The notes under the pieces are model-generated. The model saw only the letters and a list, made by a program, of their open reading frames with translations, did no database searches and was not told the DNA's origin. Shown piece after piece: positions 1-9,713 of a stretch of DNA of 64,000 bases. Positions within the stretch are counted from its first letter, which is position 1; every line of letters begins with the position of its first letter. Origin of the DNA: Trypanosoma brucei gambiense DAL972 (taxonomy: Eukaryota; Euglenozoa; Kinetoplastea; Trypanosomatida; Trypanosomatidae); NCBI RefSeq assembly GCF_000210295.1, contig NC_026735.1, positions 693,749 through 757,748 on the forward strand. Reading direction: 5' to 3'. A program made the position numbers and the translations under genes.

Positions 1-977
1 TGAAGGAGTATTTCTCCATGCCTAATTATGCATTTATTCGAAGAAGAAAGTATATGGTTGATCAAGAAAGCACCAATCGTTACTGCGTGTATTTTGGTGC
101 CGAAGTTGCTGCCGATCAAACGGAGGCGGCACACCAAAGTTTGCAGGATGCAATGAAGCGTGTAATTACGGGTTCGGATGCTTTCAGCTACCTTGGTGGA
201 GATGCTGTGTACAGTAGTGGCGAAGCAATTGAAGCTGATAAGCGTTGTAAGCCTGGAGACATTGCATCTTCCCGCTATTGTGTGTATCGTTGGAATAAGG
301 GATTGTTTGCAAAGGCTTTGCCTGATGGTCACGGGGTGGCGTTCTGGCATGGTTCATATGTCAAATACGGTGGTGCGGCCTCAATGAATGGTTACCCATC
401 CTTTTGGGGTGGTGAATATCCCAAGCGTGGTCAGTTGTATACCCTTTCATGGTATCATACAGGAGATGATGTGACTACCTGGTATGATGCTGATGGGGTG
501 TCAGGCACTATTCGTTGGACAAGTCGAAACTTTGACACGAAGTCTCAAGACTACGTTATTGTTTGTGAAGTTCAAAGATATGTTACTGTGGCAGCTGATA
601 ACTACACAACAACTACAACTACGACAACAACTACCACTACCACTACAGCCGCACCTGCCTCAGGCGAAGTGCCGGAACCAACTGTGACAAAGGATGAAGA
701 AGTTACCGTGACAACTGTGTCATTGGAAGAGAGAAGTAATTGGCACATTATTCTCATAGCTCTAATTTCTGTTGTTTCCCTTATTGTGTTGCTACTTTTC
801 CTTTTACGTTGGTTCTGTGATTATAATGTTAAAAAGGAGATCATTCCCATGACGCTGCGTGAAGTTGTTGGAGAGCCGTTGTTTGTCCTGGAGTCAACAC
901 CTTTCGTTCCCCCAGAGGGTTTTGCTGCTCCTCCCTTAGCCCTGCAATATTATAACCAAATGAGAACCAGTGAATAA
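1..977 (+). CDS. C-type-lectin-like membrane protein, copy 1 (5' cut by window edge, divergent)
   Basis: The reading frame is open from base 3, so the start codon and signal peptide lie outside the window. The first visible residues correspond to about residue 48 of the full-length copies. This copy differs strongly from its neighbours in the first visible 40 residues (PNYAFIRRRKYMVDQESTN in place of PNRAFIRDGEYHVSYYNAN) and in the last part of the ectodomain before the stalk (DGVSGTIRWTSRNF, then QRYVTVAADNY). The stalk has 14 threonines. The transmembrane segment and tail match the other copies. By length it would be about 371 aa. With the copy at 21261 it is the most divergent member. Confidence 0.9.
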   Translation, partial: KEYFSMPNYAFIRRRKYMVDQESTNRYCVYFGAEVAADQTEAAHQSLQDAMKRVITGSDAFSYLGGDAVYSSGEAIEADKRCKPGDIASSRYCVYRWNKGLFAKALPDGHGVAFWHGSYVKYGGAASMNGYPSFWGGEYPKRGQLYTLSWYHTGDDVTTWYDADGVSGTIRWTSRNFDTKSQDYVIVCEVQRYVTVAADNYTTTTTTTTTTTTTTAAPASGEVPEPTVTKDEEVTVTTVSLEERSNWHIILIALISVVSLIVLLLFLLRWFCDYNVKKEIIPMTLREVVGEPLFVLESTPFVPPEGFAAPPLALQYYNQMRTSE

Positions 978-1334
978 TATTAGCGTCACATCGTATATCA
1001 CATGGGTGGTGGTTGAGTGATGTTTAGGATCAAGTGGAGTAATGAATACTGTACCGCTTTCATCCTACGTTACGGACCGTCACAATTTCTAGCTTCGTGT
1101 ATTGTTTCACTTCCTATTATTACTTTCAGTAGTGCTCAATACTTCATTGTTTCATATAATTATTACTTTTATGTTCCTAATATTAACGGTCTCCTTGTAC
1201 CATGTTGGCTCTGCGAGGGACTTCCGATGTGTGGCATCGCTTTCCTCCGACCACATCATTGTTCTTTTAGTGTGTGACCCATTGAACCATCTTTACTGTT
1301 TGATGTCCCATTGTTTCGTTGTTGTTAGTGTTGA

Positions 1335-1343
1335 TTATTTATT
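1335..1343 (+). promoter_or_regulatory. AU-rich element in 3' UTR (UUAUUUAUU)
   Basis: An exact match to the classical AU-rich nonamer, about 358 nt after the stop codon. It is kept in all array spacers even though a base just upstream varies (gtgttgatt versus gtgtcgatt). Trypanosomes regulate protein-coding genes mainly after transcription through 3' UTR elements, so a role in stage-specific mRNA stability is plausible. That role is inferred, not shown. Confidence 0.45.
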
Positions 1344-1402
1344 TCGTGTGTGGGTGTCATGTTTAGTTCGCGTTATTTCATGTTTTACTTCCATGTATAT
1401 GT

Positions 1403-1423
1403 GGGAGGCTTGTAGGTCCTCCC
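1403..1423 (+). promoter_or_regulatory. 3' UTR stem-loop (GGGAGG / CCTCCC)
   Basis: Six perfect base pairs (1403-1408 with 1418-1423) around a nine-base loop, in otherwise T-rich RNA, about 425 nt after the stop codon. The same element is present in every spacer of the array. Short 3' UTR hairpins control other trypanosome surface-protein mRNAs such as procyclin. Function here is inferred from position and conservation only, and conservation is weak evidence in a homogenised array. Confidence 0.4.
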
Positions 1424-1723
1424 TGTTACGTGTGATGTATTGCTATACGTGTAACTTGCAGCACTTAATTATTTTAACAACCTATATGAGGTTACATTAA
1501 ATGAGAGTTCCATAGTGTTCAATATCTGCGTTTTAGTTCATCCATTATGATAATAAATGTTTTGAGTACCTGTGTCTCACTAACCAATTTGTTGGGATAT
1601 GTGATATGGCTGCTCTCTTCCATTATTATTTGTGTTATCCTTTTCATATTTCTTGTTTATTATCCTCGAGTGTATGTGTGATTATTTGATATCTTGTGTA
1701 ACTCCTTTTTCTATTGTCACTGT

Positions 1724-1785
1724 TGCATTTCCCCTTTACTCACACGCTCTTCCCTCTTTCCCGCATATGTGTGTATTTGATAAAG
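1724..1785 (+). promoter_or_regulatory. Trans-splice acceptor: pyrimidine tract and AG
   Basis: A 40-nt pyrimidine-rich tract (1724-1763) is followed by the first AG at 1784-1785 and an ATG at 1808, giving a 5' UTR of about 22 nt. The same arrangement precedes every complete gene of the array and fixes their start codons. Confidence 0.75.
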
Positions 1786-1807
1786 TCATAAGGAAACAAC
1801 ACTGACA

Positions 1808-2899
1808 ATGAGCATGGACACCCGTATGGTGAATTTTGGTTTTACGCGTGCTGCTCTCCTGTGCGGTATTTTATTATTGCTAACTGCCGTGTGTCCGCTG
1901 CATGTGACTGCTGCTGATGGTGATGATGGACGCGTGATTGTTAATATCAATACTATAATTTCTCTGGTCAATCGTGCATTTATTCGTGATGGGGAGTACT
2001 ATGTAAGTTACTACAATGCTAACGCATATTGTGGCGACAATGGTGCTGTGCTTCCTGCCGATCAAACGGAGGCGGCACACCAAAGTTTGCAGGATGCTAT
2101 GAAGCGTGTAATTACGGGTTCGGATGCTTTCAGCTACCTTGGTGGAGATGCTGTGTACAGTAGTGGCGGAGTAATTGAAGCTGATAAGCGTTGTAAGCCT
2201 GGAGACATTGCATCTTCCCGCTATTGTGTGTATCGTTGGAATAAGGGATTGTTTCCAAAGGCTTTGCCTGATGGCTGGGGGGTGGCGTTCTGGCATGGTT
2301 CATATGTCAAATACGGTGGTGCGGCCTCAATGAATGGTTACCCATCCTTTTGGGGTAGTGAATATCCCAAGCGTGGTCAGTTGTATACCCTTTCATGGTA
2401 TCATAAAGATTATGATGTGACTACCTGGTATGATGGAAAAGATATGTCAGGACGCATAAAGGGGACGAGTAAAAACCCTGCCACAAAAACTGAAAACTAC
2501 GTTATCTTATGTGAAGTCCACGATTCTATCAGCACGACGACAACCACAACAACTACCACTACAACTACAGCTGCACCTGCCTCAGGCGAAGTGCCGGAAC
2601 CAACTGTGACAAAGGATGAAGAAGTTACTGTAACAACTGTGTCATTGGAAGAGAGAAGTAATTGGCACATTATTCTCATAGCTCTAATTTCTGTTGTTGC
2701 CCTTATTGTGTTGCTACTTTTCCTTTTACGTTGGTTCTGTGATTATAATGTTAAAAAGGAGATCATTCCCATGACACTGCGTGAAGTTGTTGGAGAGCCG
2801 TTGTTTGTCCTGGAGCCAACACCTTTCGTTCCCCCAGAGGGTTTTGCTGCTCCTCCCTTAGCCCTGCAATATTATAACCAAATGAGAACCAGTGAATAA
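1808..2899 (+). CDS. C-type-lectin-like type I membrane protein, copy 2 (363 aa)
   Basis: First complete copy. Residues 1-35 form a signal peptide (hydrophobic LLCGILLLLTAVCP core, likely cut near TAADG). Residues 42-237 resemble a C-type-lectin-like domain: an N-terminal Cys (C75) in NAYC, a central FSYLGG where the family's WIGL usually sits, two inner Cys (C129, C140) and a final Cys in VILCEV. The family's calcium-ligand motifs (EPN/QPD, WND) are not visible, so sugar binding by the usual route is doubtful. A pure-threonine stalk (12 Thr), a helix starting at WHIILIALIS and a tail of about 56 residues follow. The tail ends YYNQMRTSE and contains a YxxPhi-type signal. Particular to this copy: LLCGILLLL, NINTIISLVN and LFPKALP. 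The protein is identical to the copy at 9714. Confidence 0.93.
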   Translation: MSMDTRMVNFGFTRAALLCGILLLLTAVCPLHVTAADGDDGRVIVNINTIISLVNRAFIRDGEYYVSYYNANAYCGDNGAVLPADQTEAAHQSLQDAMKRVITGSDAFSYLGGDAVYSSGGVIEADKRCKPGDIASSRYCVYRWNKGLFPKALPDGWGVAFWHGSYVKYGGAASMNGYPSFWGSEYPKRGQLYTLSWYHKDYDVTTWYDGKDMSGRIKGTSKNPATKTENYVILCEVHDSISTTTTTTTTTTTTAAPASGEVPEPTVTKDEEVTVTTVSLEERSNWHIILIALISVVALIVLLLFLLRWFCDYNVKKEIIPMTLREVVGEPLFVLEPTPFVPPEGFAAPPLALQYYNQMRTSE

Positions 2900-3729
2900 T
2901 ATTAGCGTCACATCGTGTATCACATGGGTGGTGGTTGAGTGATGTTTAGGATCAAGTGGAGTAATGAATACTGTACCGCTTTCATCCTACGTTACGGACC
3001 GTCACAATTTCTAGCTTCGTGTATTGTTTCACTTTCTATTATTACTTTCAGTAGTGCTCAATACTTCATTGTTTCATATAATTATTACTTTTATGTTCCT
3101 AATATTAACGGTCTCCTTGTACCATGTTGGCTCTGCGAGGGACTTCCGATGTGTGGCATCGCTTTCCTCCGACCACATCATTGTTCTTTTAGTGTGTGAC
3201 CCATTGAACCATCTTTACTGTTTGATGTCCCATTGTTTCGTTGTTGTTAGTGTCGATTATTTATTTCGTGTGTGGGTGTCATGTTCAGTTCGCGTTATTT
3301 CATGTTTTACTTCCATGTATATGTGGGAGGCTTGTAGGTCCTCCCTGTTACGTGTGATGTATTGCTATACGTGTAACTTGCAGCACTTAATTATTTTAAC
3401 AACCTATATGAGGTTACATTAAATGAGAGTTCCATAGTGTTCAATATCTGCGTTTTAGTTCATCCATTATGATAATAAATGTTTTGAGTACCTGTGTCTC
3501 ACTAACCAATTTGTTGGGATATGTGATATGGCTGCTCTCTTCCATTATTATTTGTGTTATCCTTTTCATGTTTCTTGTTTATTATCCTCGAGTGTATGTG
3601 TGATTATTTGATATCTTGTGTAACTCCTTTTTCTATTGTCGCTGTTGCATTTCCCCTTTACTCACACGCTCTTCCCTCTTTCCCGCATATGTGTGTATTT
3701 GATAAAGTCATAAGGAAACAACACTGACA

Positions 3730-4728
3730 ATGAGCATGGACACCCGTATGGTGAGTTTTGGTTTTACGCGTGCTGCTCTCCTGTGCGGTCTTTTATTATT
3801 GCTGACTGCCGTGTGTCCGCTGCATGTGTTTGCTGCTGATGGTGATGATGGACGTGTGATTGTTAATGTGAAGGAGTATTTCTCCATGCCTAATCGTGCA
3901 TTTATTCGTGATGGGGAGTACCATGTAAGTTACTACAATGCTAACGCATATTGTGGCGACAATGGTGCTGTGCTTCCTGCCGATCAAACGGAGGCGGCAC
4001 ACCAAAGTTTGCAGGATGCAATGAAGCGTGTAATTACGGGTTCGGATGCTTTCAGCTACCTTGGTGGAGATGCTGTGTACAGTAGTGGCGGGGCCATTGA
4101 AGCTGATAAGCGTTGTAAGCCTGGAGACATTGCATCTTCCCGCTATTGTGTGTATCGTTGGAATAAGGGATTGTTTGCAAAGGCTTTGCCTGATGGCTGG
4201 GGGGTGGCGTTCTGGCATGGTTCATATGTCAAATACGGTGGTGCGGCCTCAATGAATGGTTACCCATCCTTTTGGGGTAGTGAATATCCCAAGCGTGGTC
4301 AGTTGTATACCCTTTCATGGTATCATAAAGATTATGATGTGACTACCTGGTATGATGGAAAAGATATGTCGGGACGCATAAAGTGGGCGAGTGATAATCC
4401 CGATACAAAAACTGAAAACTACGTTATCTTATGTGAAGTCCACGATTCTATCAGCACGACGACAACCACAACAACTACAACTACAACTACCACTACAACT
4501 ACAGCTGCACCTGCCTCAGGCGTAGTACCGGAACCAACTGTGACAAAGGATGAAGAAGTTACTGTAACAACTGCGTCATTGGAAGAGAGAAGTAATTGGC
4601 ACATTATTCTCATAGCTCTAATTTCTGTTGTTTCCCTTATTGTGTTGCTGCTTTTCCTTTTACGTTGGTTCTGTGATTATAATGTTAAAAAGGAGATCAT
4701 TCCCATGACGCTGCGTGAAGTTGTTGGA
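3730..4728 (+). CDS. C-type-lectin-like membrane protein, copy 3 (3' end lost in gap)
   Basis: An intact 333-codon frame runs to LREVVG in the cytoplasmic tail and then enters 101 N. The open frame beyond the gap is artefactual; only the last ~34 residues are missing. It carries the VKEYFSMPN type of N-terminal patch, EYHVSYYNAN, GGAIEADK, GWGV and a 16-Thr stalk. A unique Phe replaces Ser or Thr at the predicted signal-peptide cleavage region (HVFAADG). Confidence 0.9.
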
Positions 4729-4829
4729 NNNNNNNNNNNNNNNNNNNNNNNNNNNNNNNNNNNNNNNNNNNNNNNNNNNNNNNNNNNNNNNNNNNNNNNN
4801 NNNNNNNNNNNNNNNNNNNNNNNNNNNNN
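4729..4829. other. Assembly gap (101 N) in array
   Basis: A run of N breaks copy 3 near its C-terminus. The sequence that resumes at 4830 is not the expected 3' UTR but two copies of a short repeat, so the gap hides an unknown length and content. Confidence 0.98.
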
Positions 4830-4928
4830 CAGTATAGAGCGTGTACTCGCTGTAATAAATGTATTCTTACAGGGGTGGCAGTATACTGTGTGTACTCGCC
4901 TGTAATAAATGTATTCTCACAGGGTTGG
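4830..4928 (+). repeat. Two tandem copies of a 49-50 bp repeat beside the gap
   Basis: Copy 1 (4830-4878) and copy 2 (4879-4928) share CAGTATA, GTGTACTCGC, TGTAATAAATGTATTCT and ACAGGG with few differences. No other spacer of the array has this sequence. It joins the normal spacer at GTTGGGATATGTG. The repeat probably extends into the gap. Confidence 0.75.
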
Positions 4929-5140
4929 GATATGTGATATGGCTGCTCTCTTCCATTATTATTTGTGTTATCCTTTTCATGTTTCTTGTTTATTATCCTC
5001 GAGTGTATGTGTGATTATTTGATATCTTGTGTAACTCCTTTTTCTATTGTCGCTGTTGCATTTCCCCTTTACTCACACGCTCTTCCCTCTTTCCCGCATA
5101 TGTGTGTATTTGATAAAGTCATAAGGAAACAACACTGACA

Positions 5141-6244
5141 ATGAGCATGGACACCCGTATGGTGAGTTTTGGTTTTACGCGTGCTGCTCTCCTGTGCGGT
5201 CTTTTATTATTGCTAACTGCCGTGTGTCCGCTGCATGTGTCTGCTGCTGATGGTGATGATGGACGTGTGATTGTTAATGTGAAGGAGTATTTCTCCATGC
5301 CTAATCGTGCATTTATTCGTGATGGGGAGTACCATGTAAGTTACTACAATGCTAACGCATATTGTGGCGACAATGGTGCTGTGCTTCCTGCCGATCAAAC
5401 GGAGGCGGCACACCAAAGTTTGCAGGATGCAATGAAGCGTGTAATTACGGGTTCGGATGCTTTCAGCTACCTTGGTGGAGATGCTGTGTACAGTAGTGGC
5501 GGGGCCATTGTGGCTAATAAGCGTTGTAAGCCTGGAGACATTGCATCTTCCCGCTATTGTGTGTATCGTTGGAATAAGGGATTGTTTGCAAAGGCTTTGC
5601 CTGATGGCTGGGGGGTGGCGTTCTGGCATGGTTCATATGTCAAATACGGTGGTGCGGCCTCAATGAATGGTTACCCATCCTTTTGGGGTAGTGAATATCC
5701 CAAGCGTGGTCAGTTGTATACCCTTTCATGGTATCATAAAGATTATGATGTGACTACCTGGTATGATGGAAAAGATATGTCGGGACGCATAAAGTGGGCG
5801 AGTGATAATCCCGATACAAAAACTGAAAACTACGTTATCTTATGTGAAGTCCACGATTCTATCAGCACGACGACAACCACAACAACTACAACTACAACTA
5901 CCACTACAACTACAGCTGCACCTGCCTCAGGCGTAGTACCGGAACCAACTGTGACAAAGGATGAAGAAGTTACTGTAACAACTGCGTCATTGGAAGAGAG
6001 AAGTAATTGGCACATTATTCTCATAGCTCTAATTTCTGTTGTTTCCCTTATTGTGTTGCTGCTTTTCCTTTTACGTTGGTTCTGTGATTATAATGTTAAA
6101 AAGGAGATCATTCCCATGACGCTGCGTGAAGTTGTTGGAGAGCCGTTGTTTGTCCTGGAGCCAACACCTTTCGTTCCCCCAGAGGGTTTTGCTGCTCCTC
6201 CCTTAGCCCTGCAATATTATAACCAAATGAGAACCAGTGAATAA
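5141..6244 (+). CDS. C-type-lectin-like type I membrane protein, copy 4 (367 aa)
   Basis: Complete. It is the commonest form of the array; the proteins at 17404 and 23187 are identical to it. Diagnostic patches are LHVSAADG, VKEYFSMPN, EYHVSYYNAN, GGAIVANK, GWGV, YGGAAS and RIKWASDNPDTK. The stalk is Thr243-Thr258 (16 Thr), followed by APASGVVPEP instead of the GEVPEP of the 363-aa forms. The transmembrane helix is about residues 290-311, with a juxtamembrane Cys at 315. Confidence 0.94.
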   Translation: MSMDTRMVSFGFTRAALLCGLLLLLTAVCPLHVSAADGDDGRVIVNVKEYFSMPNRAFIRDGEYHVSYYNANAYCGDNGAVLPADQTEAAHQSLQDAMKRVITGSDAFSYLGGDAVYSSGGAIVANKRCKPGDIASSRYCVYRWNKGLFAKALPDGWGVAFWHGSYVKYGGAASMNGYPSFWGSEYPKRGQLYTLSWYHKDYDVTTWYDGKDMSGRIKWASDNPDTKTENYVILCEVHDSISTTTTTTTTTTTTTTTTAAPASGVVPEPTVTKDEEVTVTTASLEERSNWHIILIALISVVSLIVLLLFLLRWFCDYNVKKEIIPMTLREVVGEPLFVLEPTPFVPPEGFAAPPLALQYYNQMRTSE

Positions 6245-7074
6245 TATTAGCGTCACATCGTGTATCACATGGGTGGTGGTTGAGTGATGTTTAGGATCAA
6301 GTGGAGTAATGAATACTGTACCGCTTTCATCCTACGTTACGGACCGTCACAATTTCTAGCTTCGTGTATTGTTTCACTTCCTATTATTACTTTCAGTAGT
6401 GCTCAATACTTCATTGTTTCATATAATTATTACTTTTATGTTCCTAATATTAACGGTCTCCTTGTACCATGTTGGCTCTGCGAGGGACTTCCGATGTGTG
6501 GCATCGCTTTCCTCCGACCACATCATTGTTCTTTTAGTGTGTGACCCATTGGACCATCTTTACTGTTTGATGTCCCATTGTTTCGTTGTTGTTAGTGTTG
6601 ATTATTTATTTCGTGTGTGGGTGTCATGTTCAGTTCGCGTTATTTCATGTTTTACTTCCATGTATATGTGGGAGGCTTGTAGGTCCTCCCTGTTACGTGT
6701 GATGTATTGCTATACGTGTAACTTGCAGCACTTAATTATTTTAACAACCTATATGAGGTTACATTAAATGAGAGTTCCATAGTGTTCAATATCTGCGTTT
6801 TAGTTCATCCATTATGATAATAAATGTTTTGAGTACCTGTGTCTCACTAACCAATTTGTTGGGATATGTGATATGGCTGCTCTCTTCCATTATTATTTGT
6901 GTTATCCTTTTCATGTTTCTTGTTTATTATCCTCGAGTGTATGTGTGATTATTTGATATCTTGTGTAACTCCTTTTTCTATTGTCGCTGTTGCATTTCCC
7001 CTTTACTCACACGCTCTTCCCTCTTTCCCGCATATGTGTGTATTTGATAAAGTCATAAGGAAACAACACTGACA

Positions 7075-7526
7075 ATGAGCATGGACACCCGTATGGTGAG
7101 TTTTGGTTTTACGCGTGCTGCTCTCCTGTGCGGTCTTTTATTATTGCTGACTGCCGTGTGTCCGCTGCATGTGTCTGCTGCTGATGGTGATGATGGACGT
7201 GTGATTGTTAATGTGAAGGAGTATTTCTCCATGCCTAATCGTGCATTTATTCGTGATGGGGAGTACCATGTAAGTTACTACAATGCTAACGCATATTGTG
7301 GCGACAATGGTGCTGTGCTTCCTGCCGATCAAACGGAGGCGGCACACCAAAGTTTGCAGGATGCAATGAAGCGTGTAATTACGGGTTCGGATGCTTTCAG
7401 CTACCTTGGTGGAGATGCTGTGTACAGTAGTGGCGGAGTAATTGAAGCTGATAAGCGTTGTAAGCCTGGAGACATTGCATCTTCCCGCTATTGTGTGTAT
7501 CGATGGAATAAGGGATTGTATGCATA
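7075..7526 (+). CDS. C-type-lectin-like membrane protein, copy 5 (truncated by gap)
   Basis: The frame is intact from the signal peptide to about residue 150 and is then lost in 100 N. It is of the VKEYFSMPN / GGVIEADK type. The last 30 bases before the gap depart from every other copy (CGATGG for CGTTGG, TTGTATGCATA for TTGTTTGCAAA), which looks like poor read ends rather than real change. No 3' half remains: the sequence after the gap is already the spacer before the next gene. Confidence 0.85.
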
Positions 7527-7626
7527 NNNNNNNNNNNNNNNNNNNNNNNNNNNNNNNNNNNNNNNNNNNNNNNNNNNNNNNNNNNNNNNNNNNNNNNNNN
7601 NNNNNNNNNNNNNNNNNNNNNNNNNN
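7527..7626. other. Assembly gap (100 N) in array
   Basis: The start-to-start distance across this gap is 705 bp against about 1,930 bp elsewhere. At least about 1.2 kb is therefore missing, and possibly one or more whole units. Confidence 0.98.
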
Positions 7627-7779
7627 GTTATTATCCTCGAGTGTATGTGTGATTATTTGATATCTTGGGGAACTCCCTTTTTCTATTGGCGCTGGTGCAT
7701 TTCCCCTTTACTCACACGCTCTTCCCTCTTTCCCGGATATGTGTGTATTTGATAAAGTCATAAGGAAACAACACTGACA

Positions 7780-8883
7780 ATGAGCATGGACACCCGTATG
7801 GGGAGTTTTGGTTTTACGCGTGCTGCTCTCCTGTGCGGTCTTTTATTATTGCTGACTGCCGTGTGTCCGCTGCATGTGTCTGCTGCTGATGGTGATGATG
7901 GACGTGTGATTGTTAATGTGAAGGAGTATTTCTCCATGCCTAATCGTGCATTTATTCGTGATGGGGAGTACCATGTAAGTTACTACAATGCTAACGCATA
8001 TTGTGGCGACAATGGTGCTGTGCTTCCTGCCGATCAAACGGAGGCGGCACACCAAAGTTTGCAGGATGCAATGAAGCGTGTAATTACGGGTTCGGATGCT
8101 TTCAGCTACCTTGGTGGAGATGCTGTGTACAGTAGTGGCGGAGTAATTGAAGCTGATAAGCGTTGTAAGCCTGGAGACATTGCATCTTCCCGCTATTGTG
8201 TGTATCGTTGGAATAAGGGATTGTTTGCAAAGGCTTTGCCTGATGGCTGGGGGGTGGCGTTCTGGCATGGTTCATATGTCAAATACGGTGGTGCGGCCTC
8301 AATGAATGGTTACCCATCCTTTTGGGGTAGTGAATATCCCAAGCGTGGTCAGTTGTATACCCTTTCATGGTATCATAAAGATTATGATGTGACTACCTGG
8401 TATGATGGAAAAGATATGTCGGGACGCATAAAGTGGGCGAGTGATAATCCCGATACAAAAACTGAAAACTACGTTATCTTATGTGAAGTCCACGATTCTA
8501 TCAGCACGACGACAACCACAACAACTACAACTACAACTACCACTACAACTACAGCTGCACCTGCCTCAGGCGTAGTACCGGAACCAACTGTGACAAAGGA
8601 TGAAGAAGTTACTGTAACAACTGCGTCATTGGAAGAGAGAAGTAATTGGCACATTATTCTTATAGCTCTAATTTCTGTTGTTTCCCTTATTGTGTTGCTG
8701 CTTTTCCTTTTACGTTGGTTCTGTGATTATAATGTTAAAAAGGAGATAATTCCCATGACGGTGCGTGAAGTTGTTGGAGAGCCGTTGTTTGTCCTGGAGT
8801 CAACACCTTTCGTTCCCCCAGAGGGTTTTGCTGCTCCTCCCTTAGCCCTGCAATATTATAACCAAATGAGAACCAGTGAATAA
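7780..8883 (+). CDS. C-type-lectin-like type I membrane protein, copy 6 (367 aa)
   Basis: Complete, VKEYFSMPN / GGVIEADK / GWGV type with a 16-Thr stalk. Three changes are peculiar or rare: Gly for Val at residue 8 (RMGSFGF), MTVREVV for MTLREVV in the tail, and LESTPF for LEPTPF. The Gly8 change is T to G and lies in a stretch after the gap where several other T-to-G differences occur, so it may be a sequencing error. The other two are farther away and credible. Confidence 0.9.
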   Translation: MSMDTRMGSFGFTRAALLCGLLLLLTAVCPLHVSAADGDDGRVIVNVKEYFSMPNRAFIRDGEYHVSYYNANAYCGDNGAVLPADQTEAAHQSLQDAMKRVITGSDAFSYLGGDAVYSSGGVIEADKRCKPGDIASSRYCVYRWNKGLFAKALPDGWGVAFWHGSYVKYGGAASMNGYPSFWGSEYPKRGQLYTLSWYHKDYDVTTWYDGKDMSGRIKWASDNPDTKTENYVILCEVHDSISTTTTTTTTTTTTTTTTAAPASGVVPEPTVTKDEEVTVTTASLEERSNWHIILIALISVVSLIVLLLFLLRWFCDYNVKKEIIPMTVREVVGEPLFVLESTPFVPPEGFAAPPLALQYYNQMRTSE

Positions 8884-9713
8884 TATTAGCGTCACATCGT
8901 GTATCACATGGGTGGTGGTTGAGTGATGTTTAGGATCAAGTGGAGTAATGAATACTGTACCGCTTTCATCCTACGTTACGGACCGTCACAATTTCTAGCT
9001 TCGTGTATTGTTTCACTTCCTATTATTACTTTCAGTAGTGCTCAATACTTCATTGTTTCATATAATTATTACTTTTATGTTCCTAATATTAACGGTCTCC
9101 TTGTACCATGTTGGCTCTGCGAGGGACTTCCGATGTGTGGCATCGCTTTCCTCCGACCACATCATTGTTCTTTTAGTGTGTGACCCATTGAACCATCTTT
9201 ACTGTTTGATGTCCCATTGTTTCGTTGTTGTTAGTGTTGATTATTTATTTCGTGTGTGGGTGTCATGTTTAGTTCGCGTTATTTCATGTTTTACTTCCAT
9301 GTATATGTGGGAGGCTTGTAGGTCCTCCCTGTTACGTGTGATGTATTGCTATACGTGTAACTTGCAGCACTTAATTATTTTAACAACCTATATGAGGTTA
9401 CATTAAATGAGAGTTCCATAGTGTTCAATATCTGCGTTTTAGTTCATCCATTATGATAATAAATGTTTTGAGTACCTGTGTCTCACTAACCAATTTGTTG
9501 GGATATGTGATATGGCTGCTCTCTTCCATTATTATTTGTGTTATCCTTTTCATATTTCTTGTTTATTATCCTCGAGTGTATGTGTGATTATTTGATATCT
9601 TGTGTAACTCCTTTTTCTATTGTCACTGTTGCATTTCCCCTTTACTCACACGCTCTTCCCTCTTTCCCGCATATGTGTGTATTTGATAAAGTCATAAGGA
9701 AACAACACTGACA

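Larger units (their letters stand above)
978..1807 (+). other. Array intergenic unit: 3' UTR plus trans-splice region
   Basis: An 830-831 bp spacer, nearly identical at 2900-3729, 6245-7074, 8884-9713, 10806-11635, 12728-13558, 14651-15481, 16574-17403, 18508-19337, 20430-21260, 22356-23186 and 24291-25120. It is T-rich and carries an AU-rich nonamer, a short GC hairpin and, at its 3' end, a pyrimidine tract with splice acceptor. Two overlapping ORFs (86 and 132 codons) recur in every spacer. Their few differences between copies change amino acids (N/D, L/S, R/G), so I read them as chance frames in a conserved UTR. Confidence 0.85.

Noticed and set aside
1017..1500. 86- and 132-codon ORFs recurring in every array spacer
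   Set aside because: They lie in the 3' UTR, overlap each other in different frames, and the rare differences between copies change the amino acid. They persist because the spacer is homogenised, not because the frame is selected.
1880..2296. 138-140-codon antisense ORFs opposite each lectin-like gene, and the antisense poly-Val ORF
   Set aside because: Shadows of the coding strand; the poly-Val is the reverse of the threonine codons. No start context or family match.
3730..4905. 391-codon ORF reading through the N gap, and a 225-codon one at 7075-7752
   Set aside because: The reading frames across N runs are artefacts; the sequence after each gap is spacer DNA.
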